64,000 bases of DNA, from assembly GCA_963708515.1 (NCBI GenBank), contig CAVPSX010000006.1, positions 81,100-145,099 on the forward strand, in the 5' to 3' direction. The number at the start of each line of letters is the position of its first letter. Positions within the stretch are counted from its first letter, which is position 1. Source of the stretch: JAPLJM01 sp963708515. GTDB taxonomy: Bacteria > Desulfobacterota > Syntrophia > Syntrophales > Fen-1087. The notes under the pieces are model-generated. The model saw only the letters and a program-made list of their open reading frames with translations. It ran no database searches and was not told the origin of the DNA. Shown one piece after another: positions 53,605 to 63,171 of the stretch. The translations under genes were made by a program, and so were the position numbers.

Positions 53605-54678
53605 TTAATCGATCCGCATCCGCCAGCCGAAGGGGTCTTCTTTTTCCCCATACTGGATCTGAAGGATTTCATGATACAAGCGTTGCGTCAAGGGTCCGAT
53701 TTTTCGTTCATTGATGATGTAATCCGTGCCCTTGTAGAACATCTGGCCGACAGGGGAGACAATCGCCGCTGTGCCGGACGCGAACACTTCCGTCAGCGTC
53801 CCCGCGGCCAGGGCGGCCAGAATCTCATCCATCGAAAGGGGCCTTTCCGACATCCGGAGTCCCCAGCTTCGGGCCATCTGGATGACGGAGTCTCGCGTCA
53901 CACCGGGAAGGATCGATCCGGCCAGGGGAGGTGTGATCAGCTCATCGGCGATCAGGAAAAAGATGTTGCTGGTGCCCACCTCTTCCACATATTTCCGTTC
54001 AACGGCGTCGAGCCACAGAACTTGCGTATACCCCTTGTCCATGGCGATTCTGCTGGCATAAAGACTGGCCGCGTAATTGCCTGCCGCCTTGCAGTATCCA
54101 ATGCCGCCCCTTACGGCGCGGACATAGTCCTCGCTGACATAGATCTTCGTCGGGCTGAAGCCTTCGGCATAGTAGGCGCCCACCGGCCCGATAACGATGA
54201 AGAACAGATACTCGTTTGCCGCATGCACACCCAAGGCCGCCTCGGTGGCGATCATGGTGGGACGGATATAGAGGGAGGTTCCTTTACCCTTTGGAATCCA
54301 TTCCCTGTCAAGAATGACGAGTTTTTTTATCGCCTCCAGAAACAGCACCGGATCGACCGTCGGCATGCAGAGCCGCTGGGCCGAAGCGTTCATGCGTTCA
54401 ATATTTTTCATGGGCCTGAACAGATAGATTTCGTCCTGACGGCCGCGATAAGCCTTCAGGCCCTCAAAAATCAGTTGACCGTAATGAAGGCAAATGGCCG
54501 TCGGATCGAGGGTGATTTGGCGATAGGGTTCGACGACCGGGTCATGCCAGCCGAGATTGTCATGATACGTCATATTGAAGAAATGATCGGAAAAGATTTT
54601 ACCGAAACCGAGGCTGGATTCATCCGTTGGAATTGGTTTTTTTTTGTCCGGTGAGCGTTCATGAATCTTGATATTCAA
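53605..54678 (-). CDS. ilvE: Branched-chain amino acid aminotransferase
   Basis: The 357-residue fold-type IV PLP enzyme has HYGQLIFEGLKAYRG, a catalytic Lys near 193 in GIGYCKAAGNYAAS, QVLWLDAVERKYVEEVGTSN and the C-terminal EVFASGTAAIVSPVG. The long form matches eukaryote-like BCATs found in many bacteria. It catalyses the last step of Ile, Leu and Val synthesis. Confidence 0.95.
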   Translation of the reverse strand: MNIKIHERSPDKKKPIPTDESSLGFGKIFSDHFFNMTYHDNLGWHDPVVEPYRQITLDPTAICLHYGQLIFEGLKAYRGRQDEIYLFRPMKNIERMNASAQRLCMPTVDPVLFLEAIKKLVILDREWIPKGKGTSLYIRPTMIATEAALGVHAANEYLFFIVIGPVGAYYAEGFSPTKIYVSEDYVRAVRGGIGYCKAAGNYAASLYASRIAMDKGYTQVLWLDAVERKYVEEVGTSNIFFLIADELITPPLAGSILPGVTRDSVIQMARSWGLRMSERPLSMDEILAALAAGTLTEVFASGTAAIVSPVGQMFYKGTDYIINERKIGPLTQRLYHEILQIQYGEKEDPFGWRMRID

Positions 54679-54722
54679 GCGCCTGTCTCCTCTCGCATAA
54701 AATTTATTCGATATTCATATCA

Positions 54723-54775
54723 TCAAACCATTCTGCGATCAAGGTTTCTGTATTGAATTGCCTCGGCCACGTGAG
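54723..54775 (-). pseudogene. Copy of the last 17 codons of comM
   Basis: The minus strand encodes HVAEAIQYRNLDRRMV and a stop, matching 50 of 53 bases of the comM fragment end at 58532-58584. Homology stops abruptly at 54776. It is a stray 3' end, not a gene. Confidence 0.75.
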
Positions 54776-54839
54776 AGGCGCGGAAACATCCTGACCATAT
54801 AGAATGGAAATTTCGATTTAGAGCTCATGTCTCTTAATA

Positions 54840-54871
54840 GAAAGACAGAACCCAAAGGTCCTGCCTTTCTC
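54840..54871 (-). terminator. Possible terminator of the beta-barrel protein gene
   Basis: An imperfect hairpin (AGAAAGGCAGGACC with GGTTCTGTCTTTCT) lies 18 bp past the stop at 54889. It lacks a strong U-run. Confidence 0.45.
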
Positions 54872-54888
54872 AAGTGACCGTTGATAAT

Positions 54889-55599
54889 TTAGAATCTATA
54901 CTTTAATCCTAAAGTTACCATGCTTGTTTTATAATCAAGGTGTGAATTGTAATAATCATATCCATGATATTCATGGTTAGATTGAGATCCGGGTTCTGTA
55001 GCAAAATAACGATAGCCAATATCCACAGACCAGTTATCCGAAAAATCAATCTCCATTCCGGCCAACACTTGCCAGGCAAAAACAGTATTACTCTTACTGG
55101 TAGACCCTCCGTAATATTGACCACGTGAACGTGAGGCAGGTGTTACCGAAACCGACACATCAACATACGAAAATCCAAGTCCTGCGCCAAAGTAAGGGTG
55201 AATTTTCCCTTCTGGATATTTCGTAATTGCATTAAACATAAAATTATTTAATTTTGCATCCCCTTCAATCGTAGTCGTATAATTTGTACCGGTCTGGGTC
55301 GATACAGCCCTATCCAAACCAGGATTTAAATAGCTGTATTCAAACTCCAAAGAGAAATATTTCAGTGGAGGCGGGGTGAAACCAAATTTAGCTCCAAGAA
55401 GCCAGGTATTTTTTATATTTAAATCATAATTGTAATCATAATTGTAATCATAATAGCGCAATGACGCATTGGAACTGAATGTATAACCTCCAAATACACC
55501 AACATACCCTCCTGTCTGAGCCGACGCTGCATTAAACGGAAACACAGAAATGGCAATAGCGAATAAAAAAACAGCAACAGAACCGGCTAACTTTCTCAT
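54889..55599 (-). CDS. Outer-membrane beta-barrel protein (OmpA/OmpX-like porin family)
   Basis: The 236-residue precursor has a signal peptide (MRKLAGSVAVFLFAIAIS, cut after ASAQ). Alternating amphipathic strands with many Tyr follow (GGYVGVFGGYTF, YFSLEFEYSYLNPG, HPYFGAGLGFSYVDVSVS), ending in the outer-membrane C-terminal Phe (LGLKYRF). The ATG at 55599 has AAAGGAGG upstream. A YDYNYDYNYDLN tract is encoded by short tandem codon repeats. It is likely an eight-stranded barrel; its role is unknown. Confidence 0.88.
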   Translation of the reverse strand: MRKLAGSVAVFLFAIAISVFPFNAASAQTGGYVGVFGGYTFSSNASLRYYDYNYDYNYDLNIKNTWLLGAKFGFTPPPLKYFSLEFEYSYLNPGLDRAVSTQTGTNYTTTIEGDAKLNNFMFNAITKYPEGKIHPYFGAGLGFSYVDVSVSVTPASRSRGQYYGGSTSKSNTVFAWQVLAGMEIDFSDNWSVDIGYRYFATEPGSQSNHEYHGYDYYNSHLDYKTSMVTLGLKYRF

Positions 55600-55730
55600 G
55601 AGCAATCCTCCTTTGCGACCACACCATTAGCGAAGTTAAAAAAATCCTGCACCATTCTCGTGTTGTCTTACCATTCAGCCTTCGGCTGTCTGTTTGGTTT
55701 TTGCACCTGTGCCACGCACACCAATTGCTG

Positions 55731-56912
55731 TCACGGTTTGATGAAAAGGTAATAAAGCCGGCCTTCGCGGTATGTCCCGCCGGCAAGTTCGGCGGCATGG
55801 TCACCGACCCCCATATACACGTCACATCTTCCGGGGGCGCGTATCGCCCCTCCTGTATCCTGATCCAAAGCAAAGCCTACGGGCCTGGCAAGATCAGCAG
55901 AGACAAAGGCTAGCATCGCCCTTGGGTAAATAGTCTTATCCGTTGCAATTGTCCTAAATGGAATTACCGGTTCATTGAGCGACCCCCTGGGATCGCCTTT
56001 TTCAGACCTAAAAAAAACAAATCGGGGGTTTTGCTTAATGTACGCGTCGACTTCATCAGGATGGGCCTTAAAATAAGCAATCATGGATTTGAGGTTGAGA
56101 TTTTCAACGGGAAGCTTTCGACTATCTATCATTTTCTGCCCGATACTTTGGTATTCCCAGCCGTTATTAGCGGCATAGCCGACGGTTTCAAGCTGACCGC
56201 CCGGCATACGAATCTTGGCGGAGCCTTGCACGTGCGCGATATAAACCTCAAACGGGTCGCTGAGCCAGACAAGCTCATTGCCGGCGAGCATATTGGAATT
56301 ATGTATTACCTCCCTGCTTGGGTATTGCCGGATCTGACCGTCCGGCCCCCTTTGGCCCAGAATCGTCCCATCAGACCCTTTGAGCAGATCGGCAGGTTGC
56401 TTATATAAAGGATACTTGAAACGGTCTGTGCGTGTAGACGAACCGTCAAAAATCGGCGTATAATATCCTGTAAACAATACCTTTCCCTGATCATCACAGC
56501 CGACCGAAATATACGTATCGAATCTATCCCGCAAAACCGCGTTCATCTGCTGGGGAGACAATCTCGAAGAAAAAAGATTTGCCAGTTCCCGCAGGCTCTT
56601 TACCGCCCGTTCGTATGTGATGTCGCCATAAGGATAGAACTTTTTGCTGGATGGTTTTCCCATATAGTTTAGACTGTTGATGATTGCTTCCCGCAGGCGG
56701 CCAGTATCGGAGCAAACGTGCGTGTAGTCTGGAATCTGGTTGGGATCGGTAATCTTTCTCAGCGCCAGTTCGCCCGGCGGTAAAGGACGATGATAATCTG
56801 TTTTGGCTTTTTGGTCGTCCGGCAGAACAAAAGAAGTCCGTTTCTGGCAGCTCGCAAGAGCTGAAAAAGCAATTAACAATAACAAGCCGAGGAATACAAT
56901 TCTGATCTTCAT
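55731..56912 (-). CDS. mltA: Membrane-bound lytic murein transglycosylase A
   Basis: The 393-residue lipoprotein has a lipobox LASC near residue 22. The MltA double-psi barrel is marked by GKVLFTGYYTPIFDGSSTRT, LVWLSDPFEVYIAHVQGSAKIRMPG, the 3D-domain ending AFALDQDTGGAI-like GFALDQDTGGAIRAPGRCDV, and the catalytic Asp in CDVYMGVGDHA. It cleaves peptidoglycan to 1,6-anhydro products. The start at 56912 gives a normal signal peptide. The insertion sequence lies 50 bp upstream. Confidence 0.93.
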   Translation of the reverse strand: MKIRIVFLGLLLLIAFSALASCQKRTSFVLPDDQKAKTDYHRPLPPGELALRKITDPNQIPDYTHVCSDTGRLREAIINSLNYMGKPSSKKFYPYGDITYERAVKSLRELANLFSSRLSPQQMNAVLRDRFDTYISVGCDDQGKVLFTGYYTPIFDGSSTRTDRFKYPLYKQPADLLKGSDGTILGQRGPDGQIRQYPSREVIHNSNMLAGNELVWLSDPFEVYIAHVQGSAKIRMPGGQLETVGYAANNGWEYQSIGQKMIDSRKLPVENLNLKSMIAYFKAHPDEVDAYIKQNPRFVFFRSEKGDPRGSLNEPVIPFRTIATDKTIYPRAMLAFVSADLARPVGFALDQDTGGAIRAPGRCDVYMGVGDHAAELAGGTYREGRLYYLFIKP

Positions 56913-56964
56913 GGCAGGATCATAAGACAAAAGAGTCTTGTATGTCAAAGGGTATTTGGCAGCA

Positions 56965-58377
56965 TGTCAAGCCAAAGTAGAAATGTCCTATTCCTACCAA
57001 AATAGAAATGTCCTATTTGGTTAATAGGCCGTGACTCCGCGTTGAGAGGTTGCCCTTTCGGTTTTCCATGGCCTTCGCCAAGGGTGATCTTTTGAAGGTT
57101 TGGGTCAGGCTGTACTCTCTGATGATGGGCATGGCAGCCACCTCCTTTTGAGGTCTTTCCGTGATTTCTCTATGCTTCAAGGATACGCCTTTGCTGATTA
57201 CCAAGCATCCGTCGATCCGTTCCTCTAGCATCACCCTCTTGCCACCGCGTTCTTCCAACTGGTAAAGTCTACCGTCGAGAGCAATCGTGTTGTCCTTGCG
57301 GATGGTTCTCTCCGTTTTGATGCATAAGATTCTTATCCAGGTCGACATGGCGGGGGAGCTTGACGTGGGCATCGGCATCATCGGCTGGGCACACCCGAAA
57401 CCGTTCATTGTACCTTGGCAGATATGTCTCAAGAAAGATATTGGCCTCTTCCTTGCTCTTGATGCCTTGTAATCGCATCTCCTTGACGAGTCTGTCCTGA
57501 AGCACCCCAAAGAGTCGTTCGATCCTCCCCTTGGCTTGGGGAGACAAGGCATGAATGACCTCTACCCCGAGCTCCTTCAGTGCCCTCTCAAACTGACTCA
57601 GAGCCTCTACCCCTTAAAGCTCATCCCACTTGTAAGCTTCTTCGAAGATTTATAGGTCGTGTGTCTGTCCAGATAAACACTCATCGGAAGCCCATAACGT
57701 TCCACGTAGCCCTTGAAACTGTCCATGGCCGGCAGGGTCCCCTCGTAATCGTAAAAACACCCATAGATGGTGTTGGTGGCGTCATCAATGTAACCCATCA
57801 GCACCAGCTTCGGCCCACGTCCTCCAGCCAGTCATGGTGAGACCCGTCCATCTGGATCATCTGACCAAAGCATGACCGCCTCGGCCGCCACTGACGAAAA
57901 CACGATCCCTTCCGCCTCTTCTTCCAATAGCCAGCCTCGATGAGCCACTTCCGCAGCGTCTCATCGCTGATCTTGATCCCTCCCGCTCAAAAAGCTTCTC
58001 TGATGCCAATGTGGGACCAAAATCAGGATAACGCTCCCGGTAAAACAACAACACCCGTTCCTTGAACTCCTCCGAAAGCCGCCGGTTCGATGACCTCCCC
58101 CGCAATCCGTGAATCACCCCTCTGTCGCCTCCCGCACGGACTGCTTTTACCAACCTCCTCACCTGACGCTCACTGACCTTTAACAACAAGGCTGCTGCCT
58201 TCTCGGTGGTATGTTTCTCAATGACCATATGTACCACCCTCAAACGCCTTACCTCCTCTAAACTCATAACCAGCGTGTCCCTTCCAGCCATAACCCTTCC
58301 CCCTTCGAGAAAGATTATCGCCTTAAAATAGGACATTGCTACTTTGGTCTTTTAGGACATTCTCATTTTGGCGGGAC
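56965..58377 (-). mobile_element. IS1202/ISNCY-like insertion sequence with intact ends
   Basis: The left end (TGTCAAGCCAAAGTAG, then AAATGTCCTATT) and the reverse complement of the right end (TGTCCCGCCAAAATGAG, then AATGTCCTA) are related inverted repeats, each containing two AATGTCCTA modules. The 17-bp sequence AAGGGTATTTGGCAGCA flanks it directly on both sides (56948-56964 and 58378-58394), a long target-site duplication known for IS1202-type elements. The element is about 1.41 kb. Confidence 0.8.
57013..58291 (-). pseudogene. IS1202/ISNCY-family transposase, broken by frameshifts
   Basis: Pieces in different frames cover one transposase. The N-terminal part has two helix-turn-helix units (58291-57990: MSLEEVRRLRVVHMVIEKHT, AAALLLKVSERQVRRLVK). 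The DDE core is scattered over 57990-57600 (LMGYIDDATNTIYGCFYDYE). The C-terminal part (57600-57013) has SPQAKGRIERLFGVLQDRLV. At least two single-base shifts (near 57985 and 57850) and one near 57600 prevent translation, although the element's ends and target duplication look fresh. Confidence 0.75.
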
Positions 58378-58531
58378 AAGGGTATTTGGCAGCAACATGC
58401 TGGATGTAAGCCGGATCAGACAAGCCTCACCGGCGCACCTCAAATTCCCAAGGCGTTATGCCTGGATATAATCATCCCGGTCATAATTCGGGGTTCCGAT
58501 AGAGGTGATCGTCATTGATTTCCGAATCTCC

Positions 58532-59018
58532 TCAAATCATTCTTCGATCAAGGTTTCTGTATTGAATCGCCTCGGCCACGTGAGAAGGCCGGATCTGCTC
58601 CTCTTCTTCGAGATCGGCGATGGTCCGGGACACCTTCAGGATTCTCGAATAGGCCCGGGCGCTCATGCCCAGTTTGTCGATGGCCATTTCCAGAAGCCGC
58701 TGGGAGTCCTCGTCGATGATGCAATGCTGCTTGATCTGCTTGTCGGACATGCGCGCATTGCAGAACGTCTCCTGGGTTTGGAAACGATCCTTCTGCCGGT
58801 GCCGGGCGGCTTCGATCCGGCCCTTGATGGCAGCGGATGATTCGCCGCTGTGTTTTCCTTTGAGATCCCGATATCTGACGGACGGCACCTCAATGTGAAT
58901 ATCGATCCGGTCCAGCAGGGGCCCGGAAATCTTCGCCTGATACTGGCGGATCTGCTGGGGCGTGCACCGGCAGGCTTTATGCGAATCGCCAAAATGACCG
59001 CAAGGACAGGGATGTGGG
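58532..59018 (-). pseudogene. 5'-truncated comM (YifB, Mg-chelatase-like AAA+ ATPase)
   Basis: The minus-strand frame encodes HPCPCGHFGDSHKACRC, ISGPLLDRIDIHIEVPSVRY, ending LGMSARAYSRILKVSRTIAD and HVAEAIQYRNLDRRMI. These are the Zn-finger-like insert, sensor arginine segment and Mg_chelatase_C domain of ComM, about 160 of about 510 residues. The N-terminal two thirds, including Walker A, are missing; similarity ends near 59018, where the XRE gene begins on the other strand. ComM promotes branch migration in recombination; this copy cannot work. Confidence 0.85.
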
Positions 59019-59484
59019 TATCTTTACCCAGTTTTTCTTAAACCTTACCATACCTCGTGTGTATGATCAACCAAATGGATATCCAGAATCTCCAAAAAAA
59101 ATAGGCGAGCACATCCGTAAACGGAGAATGGATCTCAAACTTTTCCAGAGGGATGTCGCGAGGATTATCGGTGTTACAGAATGCACCATCAATAACTGGG
59201 AAAATGCTGAAATAAAACCTGAAACTAAATACATACCTCGGATTATTGATTTCTTGGGTTATACGCCGTGTAAATGTCCTGGGGATATTTTGGGGAGGCT
59301 TGCTTATTTTAAAAGAATCAAGGGATTGACCTTTCGTGGGTTGGGGGAATTGATGGGCAGGGATCATGAGCAGCTGGCTAACTGGCTGAGCTTTCAGAAG
59401 AAACCGTGCCGTCGGAATCTTGAGAGCATAAATCAGTTTCTTTTAAAGCATGGTTTGCATGTCGTTGAAGTGCGGCAACCATAA
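59014..59484 (+). CDS. XRE-family helix-turn-helix protein
   Basis: The product has up to 156 residues. Residues about 28-85 are a Cro/C1-type HTH (IGEHIRKRRMDLKLFQRDVA, IIGVTECTINNWENAEIKPE). A second, HTH-like region follows (LAYFKRIKGLTFRGLGELMG). The NGYPESPKKIGEHIRKRRMDL opening is typical of an abundant regulator group. ATG 59014 lies inside comM debris; a GTG at 59059 is an equally good start. The gene probably arrived with the rearrangement that cut comM. Confidence 0.8.
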   Translation: MGIFTQFFLNLTIPRVYDQPNGYPESPKKIGEHIRKRRMDLKLFQRDVARIIGVTECTINNWENAEIKPETKYIPRIIDFLGYTPCKCPGDILGRLAYFKRIKGLTFRGLGELMGRDHEQLANWLSFQKKPCRRNLESINQFLLKHGLHVVEVRQP

Positions 59485-59957
59485 TTCTTTTGATCGAATT
59501 TGACGTAATTTTAGGAGCCCTTCAGAAACAGGCACAAAGGATATTGAAGTCGAGATTTGCGGTTGATGCGTTTGTTTAGCAGCTTTTATCCCGTTATGCT
59601 CAAGAGCGAGGACAGAAAAAATGAATTACGCTGGTTATTGGTGTCACCTACAACTGTTTGTCGATGGATATTCATCTGAAGTGGGGATTACGGATTGAAC
59701 TTGCTGGAGATACAAAATAAATATCCAAGTCCAAGCTCTCCTTTCGTGGCCTAATATCCAATATTCTGATTTGAGGGACACGGGATGGCCACTAATTGGC
59801 TGTAACCCTAACAATATCATCAACCCCGGGGGGGAAACTGAGGCTTGACTTGGAGTGCGCCTGAACAGGACCTTTTGTATTATGGTATAGCCTATAGAAG
59901 AATACAGGTCTTTCCAGGCTGATAATCTTCGCGGAACAAAGCTGCTGCTATCATTTT
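59485..59957. other. Gene-free stretch
   Basis: AT-richer text between the XRE gene and the acyl-CoA synthetase operon. Short reading frames here have no recognisable content, and no tRNA or hairpin with a U-run was seen. Confidence 0.5.
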
Positions 59958-60635
59958 TTAAAGCATAATCCTTGCGTCCGCAACCACGCACCTTTTGGAG
60001 GAGCACAGGAGGGGATTGATATCAATAGATTCGATCAGAGCCGAAAGATCCATCACTAAGTTTGAAAAGGCAATAACGGTATTTTCGAGATTGTCCTTGT
60101 TTACCGGTTCGGTGCCGCGATATCCCTCAAGGAGTTTGTGGGCCTGGAGGCCGGTTAGCATTCCCTGCACATCAGCCGGCAAAAGTGGTGCCATCCTCAG
60201 GCTCACATCCTGATAGATCTCAACACCGGTGCCGCCGATTCCAAGCAGGATCATAGGGCCGAACTGGAGATCGACCTTTGAGCCGAGGATAAGTTCAATC
60301 CCTCTTACCATCTCTTCAATAAGCACACCCAAGAAGCCTTCCATGACCATAAAGCGCGCAAAAACGTCTTTGAGATGGGTGTCGTCGGGTATGCCGACCA
60401 CTACTCCGCCCACATCTGATTTATGGAGGATCACAGTTGAAACGACCTTGGCAACCACCGGATATCCGATATCGTGTGCAAAACGAAGGGCCTCGCTCTG
60501 GTTCCTTGCAAGGATAAATTTCGGGACGTCCAGCCCGTAAAGAGAAAAGATAAATTTTGCATCCGGTTCCAGCACCCATCCATTGCCGCGGGAATCATTT
60601 ATGATCTTAATTATTTCAGGGCGGACATCCATCAT
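59958..60635 (-). CDS. ADP-forming acyl-CoA synthetase, beta (ATP-grasp) subunit
   Basis: The 225-residue ATP-grasp domain has the family signature GYPVVAKVVSTVILHKSDVG with GGVVVGI, FGPMILLGIGGTGVEIYQDV and a C-terminal ESIDINPLLCSSKRCVVADA. With the alpha subunit it converts acyl-CoA, ADP and phosphate to acid, CoA and ATP, a substrate-level phosphorylation used by syntrophic and fermentative anaerobes. The start overlaps the alpha stop (ATGA). The acyl group is not predictable. Confidence 0.94.
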   Translation of the reverse strand: MMDVRPEIIKIINDSRGNGWVLEPDAKFIFSLYGLDVPKFILARNQSEALRFAHDIGYPVVAKVVSTVILHKSDVGGVVVGIPDDTHLKDVFARFMVMEGFLGVLIEEMVRGIELILGSKVDLQFGPMILLGIGGTGVEIYQDVSLRMAPLLPADVQGMLTGLQAHKLLEGYRGTEPVNKDNLENTVIAFSNLVMDLSALIESIDINPLLCSSKRCVVADARIML

Positions 60636-61996
60636 GGCCGGTTCCTCCTCATTGCCTTTACCATCTGCACTGAGCCGTCAATGGAAGGGGATACAGGAAC
60701 GCCATTGAGCTCAAATCCCTCAATGAGCATATTATATTTTTCCACATGGGGGATATAGGCCACCAGGGGTTTGCCGAAGTGTGATGCAACACTGCTCAGT
60801 TTTGAGCCAAGGTCGGATGTTATCCCCGGCACATAGGGCAGGAGAAGTGCCAGCACGCAGTCAACTTCTTCCATGTTGAACAGGGCATTGGTGCAGGCAA
60901 CAAAATCTTCATCAATGGCGCTTCCGGTAAGGTCGAGGGGGTTGCTTAGCGAGGCTATTTGGGCGATACTTTGCGTGAGTTTTTTCCTGAGCTCATCCTG
61001 AAAACTTTTTGAAAGTGCCGGTACGGATATACCATTAAGCGTGCAGGCATCAACTGCCATGGCACCATGGCCTCCGCTTACCGTAAGGATGCCCACCTTG
61101 CCATCGATGGGTTGAGGATACGCGCTCAAGGCCTCGCAGAATGAAATGAATTCAAGCTCGGTCTTAGCCTCCAACACACCGTACTGGGCAAGGGCCGAAG
61201 AGAAGCTCGCATAGTCGCCGGCCAGCGATGCTGTATGGCTGGAGACCGCTCTGCTCCCCTCAGGGCTCTTCCCGGACTTAATGACAATCAACGGCTTGGA
61301 ACACTTCTTTGCTGCCAGGACAAACTCTCTGCCTTCATTTCGATCGAATCCTTCGATGTAGAAGGCAATGACCTTGGTGGCCGGATCATCAGAAAAATAG
61401 GAGAGCATGTCGATCTCATTGATGAGGGCCTTATTGCCTATGCTGACAGCCTTGGCGAGACCCACGCCCTCATCCGCAAACTTGATCATCATGTCCACCA
61501 GGATGCCTCCGCTCTGACTCACAAATGAAACACCACCCGGATCAGGCTTTACCATTCGTTCGCTGGGCAGGAAAAAGGTGTCCACGAGGGAAGGGACGTA
61601 GATTCCGAGGCAGTTAGGACCTATGAAGGGAAGATTCCCCTCTGAGGCTATGGCGACGATCCTGTCCTGCAGGTCGGCTCGTCCCACCTCTTTGAACCCC
61701 CCTGTGATTATGGCGGCACAACAAACATGGGACTTAATACATTCAGAAAGCACGTCCGGGACAGATTCGGCCCTCACGGCAATTACTGCAAGATCGATCT
61801 TTTCGGATATGTCGGAGATACTCTTGTAGATTGTCTGGCCGTTGATGGTCCCTCCCCGGGGATTGACGGCAAAGACCCTCACCGGATATCTGTGAAGGTT
61901 CTTTGTGAATATCACATTGGCCGGGTGCTGATAATTGCTGGAAGAAACCCCAATAACCGCCATGGTCTTGGGTGCAAAAAGGGGTTTAAGATCCAT
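60632..61996 (-). CDS. ADP-forming acyl-CoA synthetase, alpha (CoA-binding) subunit
   Basis: The 454-residue protein has a CoA-binding domain (MAVIGVSSSNYQHPANVIF), two succinyl-CoA-ligase-like domains and the phospho-carrier His in SRAVSSHTASLAGDYASF. GPNCLGIY and SQSGGILVDMM are standard family text. ATG 61996 has GAGGAGG upstream. It forms the acid:CoA ligase (ADP-forming) with the downstream beta subunit. The region 61997-62488 upstream shows no gene I can name. Confidence 0.94.
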   Translation of the reverse strand: MDLKPLFAPKTMAVIGVSSSNYQHPANVIFTKNLHRYPVRVFAVNPRGGTINGQTIYKSISDISEKIDLAVIAVRAESVPDVLSECIKSHVCCAAIITGGFKEVGRADLQDRIVAIASEGNLPFIGPNCLGIYVPSLVDTFFLPSERMVKPDPGGVSFVSQSGGILVDMMIKFADEGVGLAKAVSIGNKALINEIDMLSYFSDDPATKVIAFYIEGFDRNEGREFVLAAKKCSKPLIVIKSGKSPEGSRAVSSHTASLAGDYASFSSALAQYGVLEAKTELEFISFCEALSAYPQPIDGKVGILTVSGGHGAMAVDACTLNGISVPALSKSFQDELRKKLTQSIAQIASLSNPLDLTGSAIDEDFVACTNALFNMEEVDCVLALLLPYVPGITSDLGSKLSSVASHFGKPLVAYIPHVEKYNMLIEGFELNGVPVSPSIDGSVQMVKAMRRNRP

Positions 61997-62488
61997 GTAT
62001 ATCCTCCTCATATGTCTGCAACATATATAATACGCAGAGACCATTGTGGATAGAAGGGGGAGAAAGGAAGTGTTTTAAGCTGAAGGCGGATAGCTTTAAA
62101 AATGTATGTCCTACCGAGAAAGGGAATCTGCCCGGGCCTTCACCTTCTTTGCGATTATGCTTATAGCCATAGAGCAATCCATCGATAAGAACTTCCTTTT
62201 TCATAGTGGGAGTATATGAAGAAGGATCTGGTGTGTCAATTGAATATTACTGTACTACAATATGGTGTTTCGGCGATCATTGCTGATGACAAGAAGATGT
62301 CTCTTTCGTCGACGGCGTACCGGACGTTTTTTCTTCTACACTGCCGCCCTCCGGAACGCAAGTTCCGGTTGCGGACCAAACGGACGGCGCCATGACTGGT
62401 AAATACCTGCGATCCGTAACAGGTGGAGACGTGAAACTAATTGATTCTATAGAGGCATCTGTGTTAAAAAAACTGACAATCATTTTTT

Positions 62489-62707
62489 TCTGTCAGCGAG
62501 ACGGAGGAGATCGGACCCCACTATGCCCGCACCCTTCGGGAGTGGCGGAACCGCTTCCTGGCGCAGACCCCGGCTCTCGAAGCGATAGGGCGGGGAAGCG
62601 CTTTCCGACGGAAATGGGTCTATTATCTGGCCTCCTGAGAGGCCGGTTTCGCCACCGGCGCCACGTGGAATCTGCAGCTCGTCCTCAGGAGGGAGCCGGG
62701 GGAATGA
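62489..62707 (+). pseudogene. C-terminal fragment of a cyclopropane-fatty-acyl-phospholipid synthase
   Basis: The plus-strand frame reads ETEEIGPHYARTLREWRNRF, then SAFRRKWVYYLAS, an in-frame TGA (62636) and EAGFATGATWNLQLVLRRE. It matches the C-terminal 70 residues of CFA synthase-like methyltransferases, where the TGA replaces a Cys of a YYLxxCEAGF-type segment. The methyltransferase domain is missing. It directly precedes the DUF1499 gene; CFA-synthase and DUF1499 genes often cluster. Confidence 0.75.
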
Positions 62708-62717
62708 AGGAGGTATG

Positions 62718-63167
62718 ATGTCGAGATATTGGCTGCTTTTCCTCGTGGTAATGATGGTCGGATGTGCGGGAAACCGCCACTCGCAGATGGGAGTGACAGG
62801 CGGCAGGCTTGCCGCCTGTCCCGATTCGCCTAATTGCGTCTCCTCGCAAAGCGCCGATCCGAGGCATGCCATCGACCCCCTCCGCTACGAGGGGACGGCC
62901 CAGAAGGCCCGGGAACGCCTGGTCAAGGCGATCTCGGAGATGAAACGGGCCCGCATCGTCATAGCCGAAGAGCGTTATATCCACGCAGAGTTTACCTCCG
63001 CCTTCTTCCGCTTCGTGGACGACGTGAAGTTTCTTCTGGACGACGGGACCAGGACGATCCATGTGCGTTCGGCATCCCGCGTCGGCTATTCCGATTTTGG
63101 CGTCAACCGCCGGCGCGTGGAGGAGATCCGTACGCGGTTCGACGCCCTCAACAAAGAGAGGACTTAA
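62718..63167 (+). CDS. DUF1499 family lipoprotein
   Basis: The 149-residue precursor has a lipobox VVMMVGC and the DUF1499 hallmark ACPDSPNCVSSQSADPRHAI, plus FTSAFFRFVDDVKFLLDD and a C-terminal GYSDFGVNRRRVEEIRTRF. AAGGAGGT fits ATG 62718 better than the ATG 3 bp before. The family has no known activity but is recurrent near membrane-lipid modification genes. Confidence 0.9.
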   Translation: MSRYWLLFLVVMMVGCAGNRHSQMGVTGGRLAACPDSPNCVSSQSADPRHAIDPLRYEGTAQKARERLVKAISEMKRARIVIAEERYIHAEFTSAFFRFVDDVKFLLDDGTRTIHVRSASRVGYSDFGVNRRRVEEIRTRFDALNKERT

Positions 63168-63171
63168 GGAG

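Noticed and set aside
55425..55455. Short tandem repeat (AATTGTAATCAT type)
   Set aside because: Encodes a Tyr-Asp-Tyr-Asn tract in the beta-barrel protein; too few units to call a separate element.
61986..62204. Minus-strand frame starting MKKEVLIDGLLYGYKHN
   Set aside because: The first residues look gene-like, but the frame dissolves into unrelated text and runs into the alpha subunit's ribosome site; no family recognised.
62392..62872. Overlapping plus and minus frames around 62.4-62.9 kb
   Set aside because: Explained by the CFA-synthase fragment and the DUF1499 gene; the other frames show no recognisable protein.
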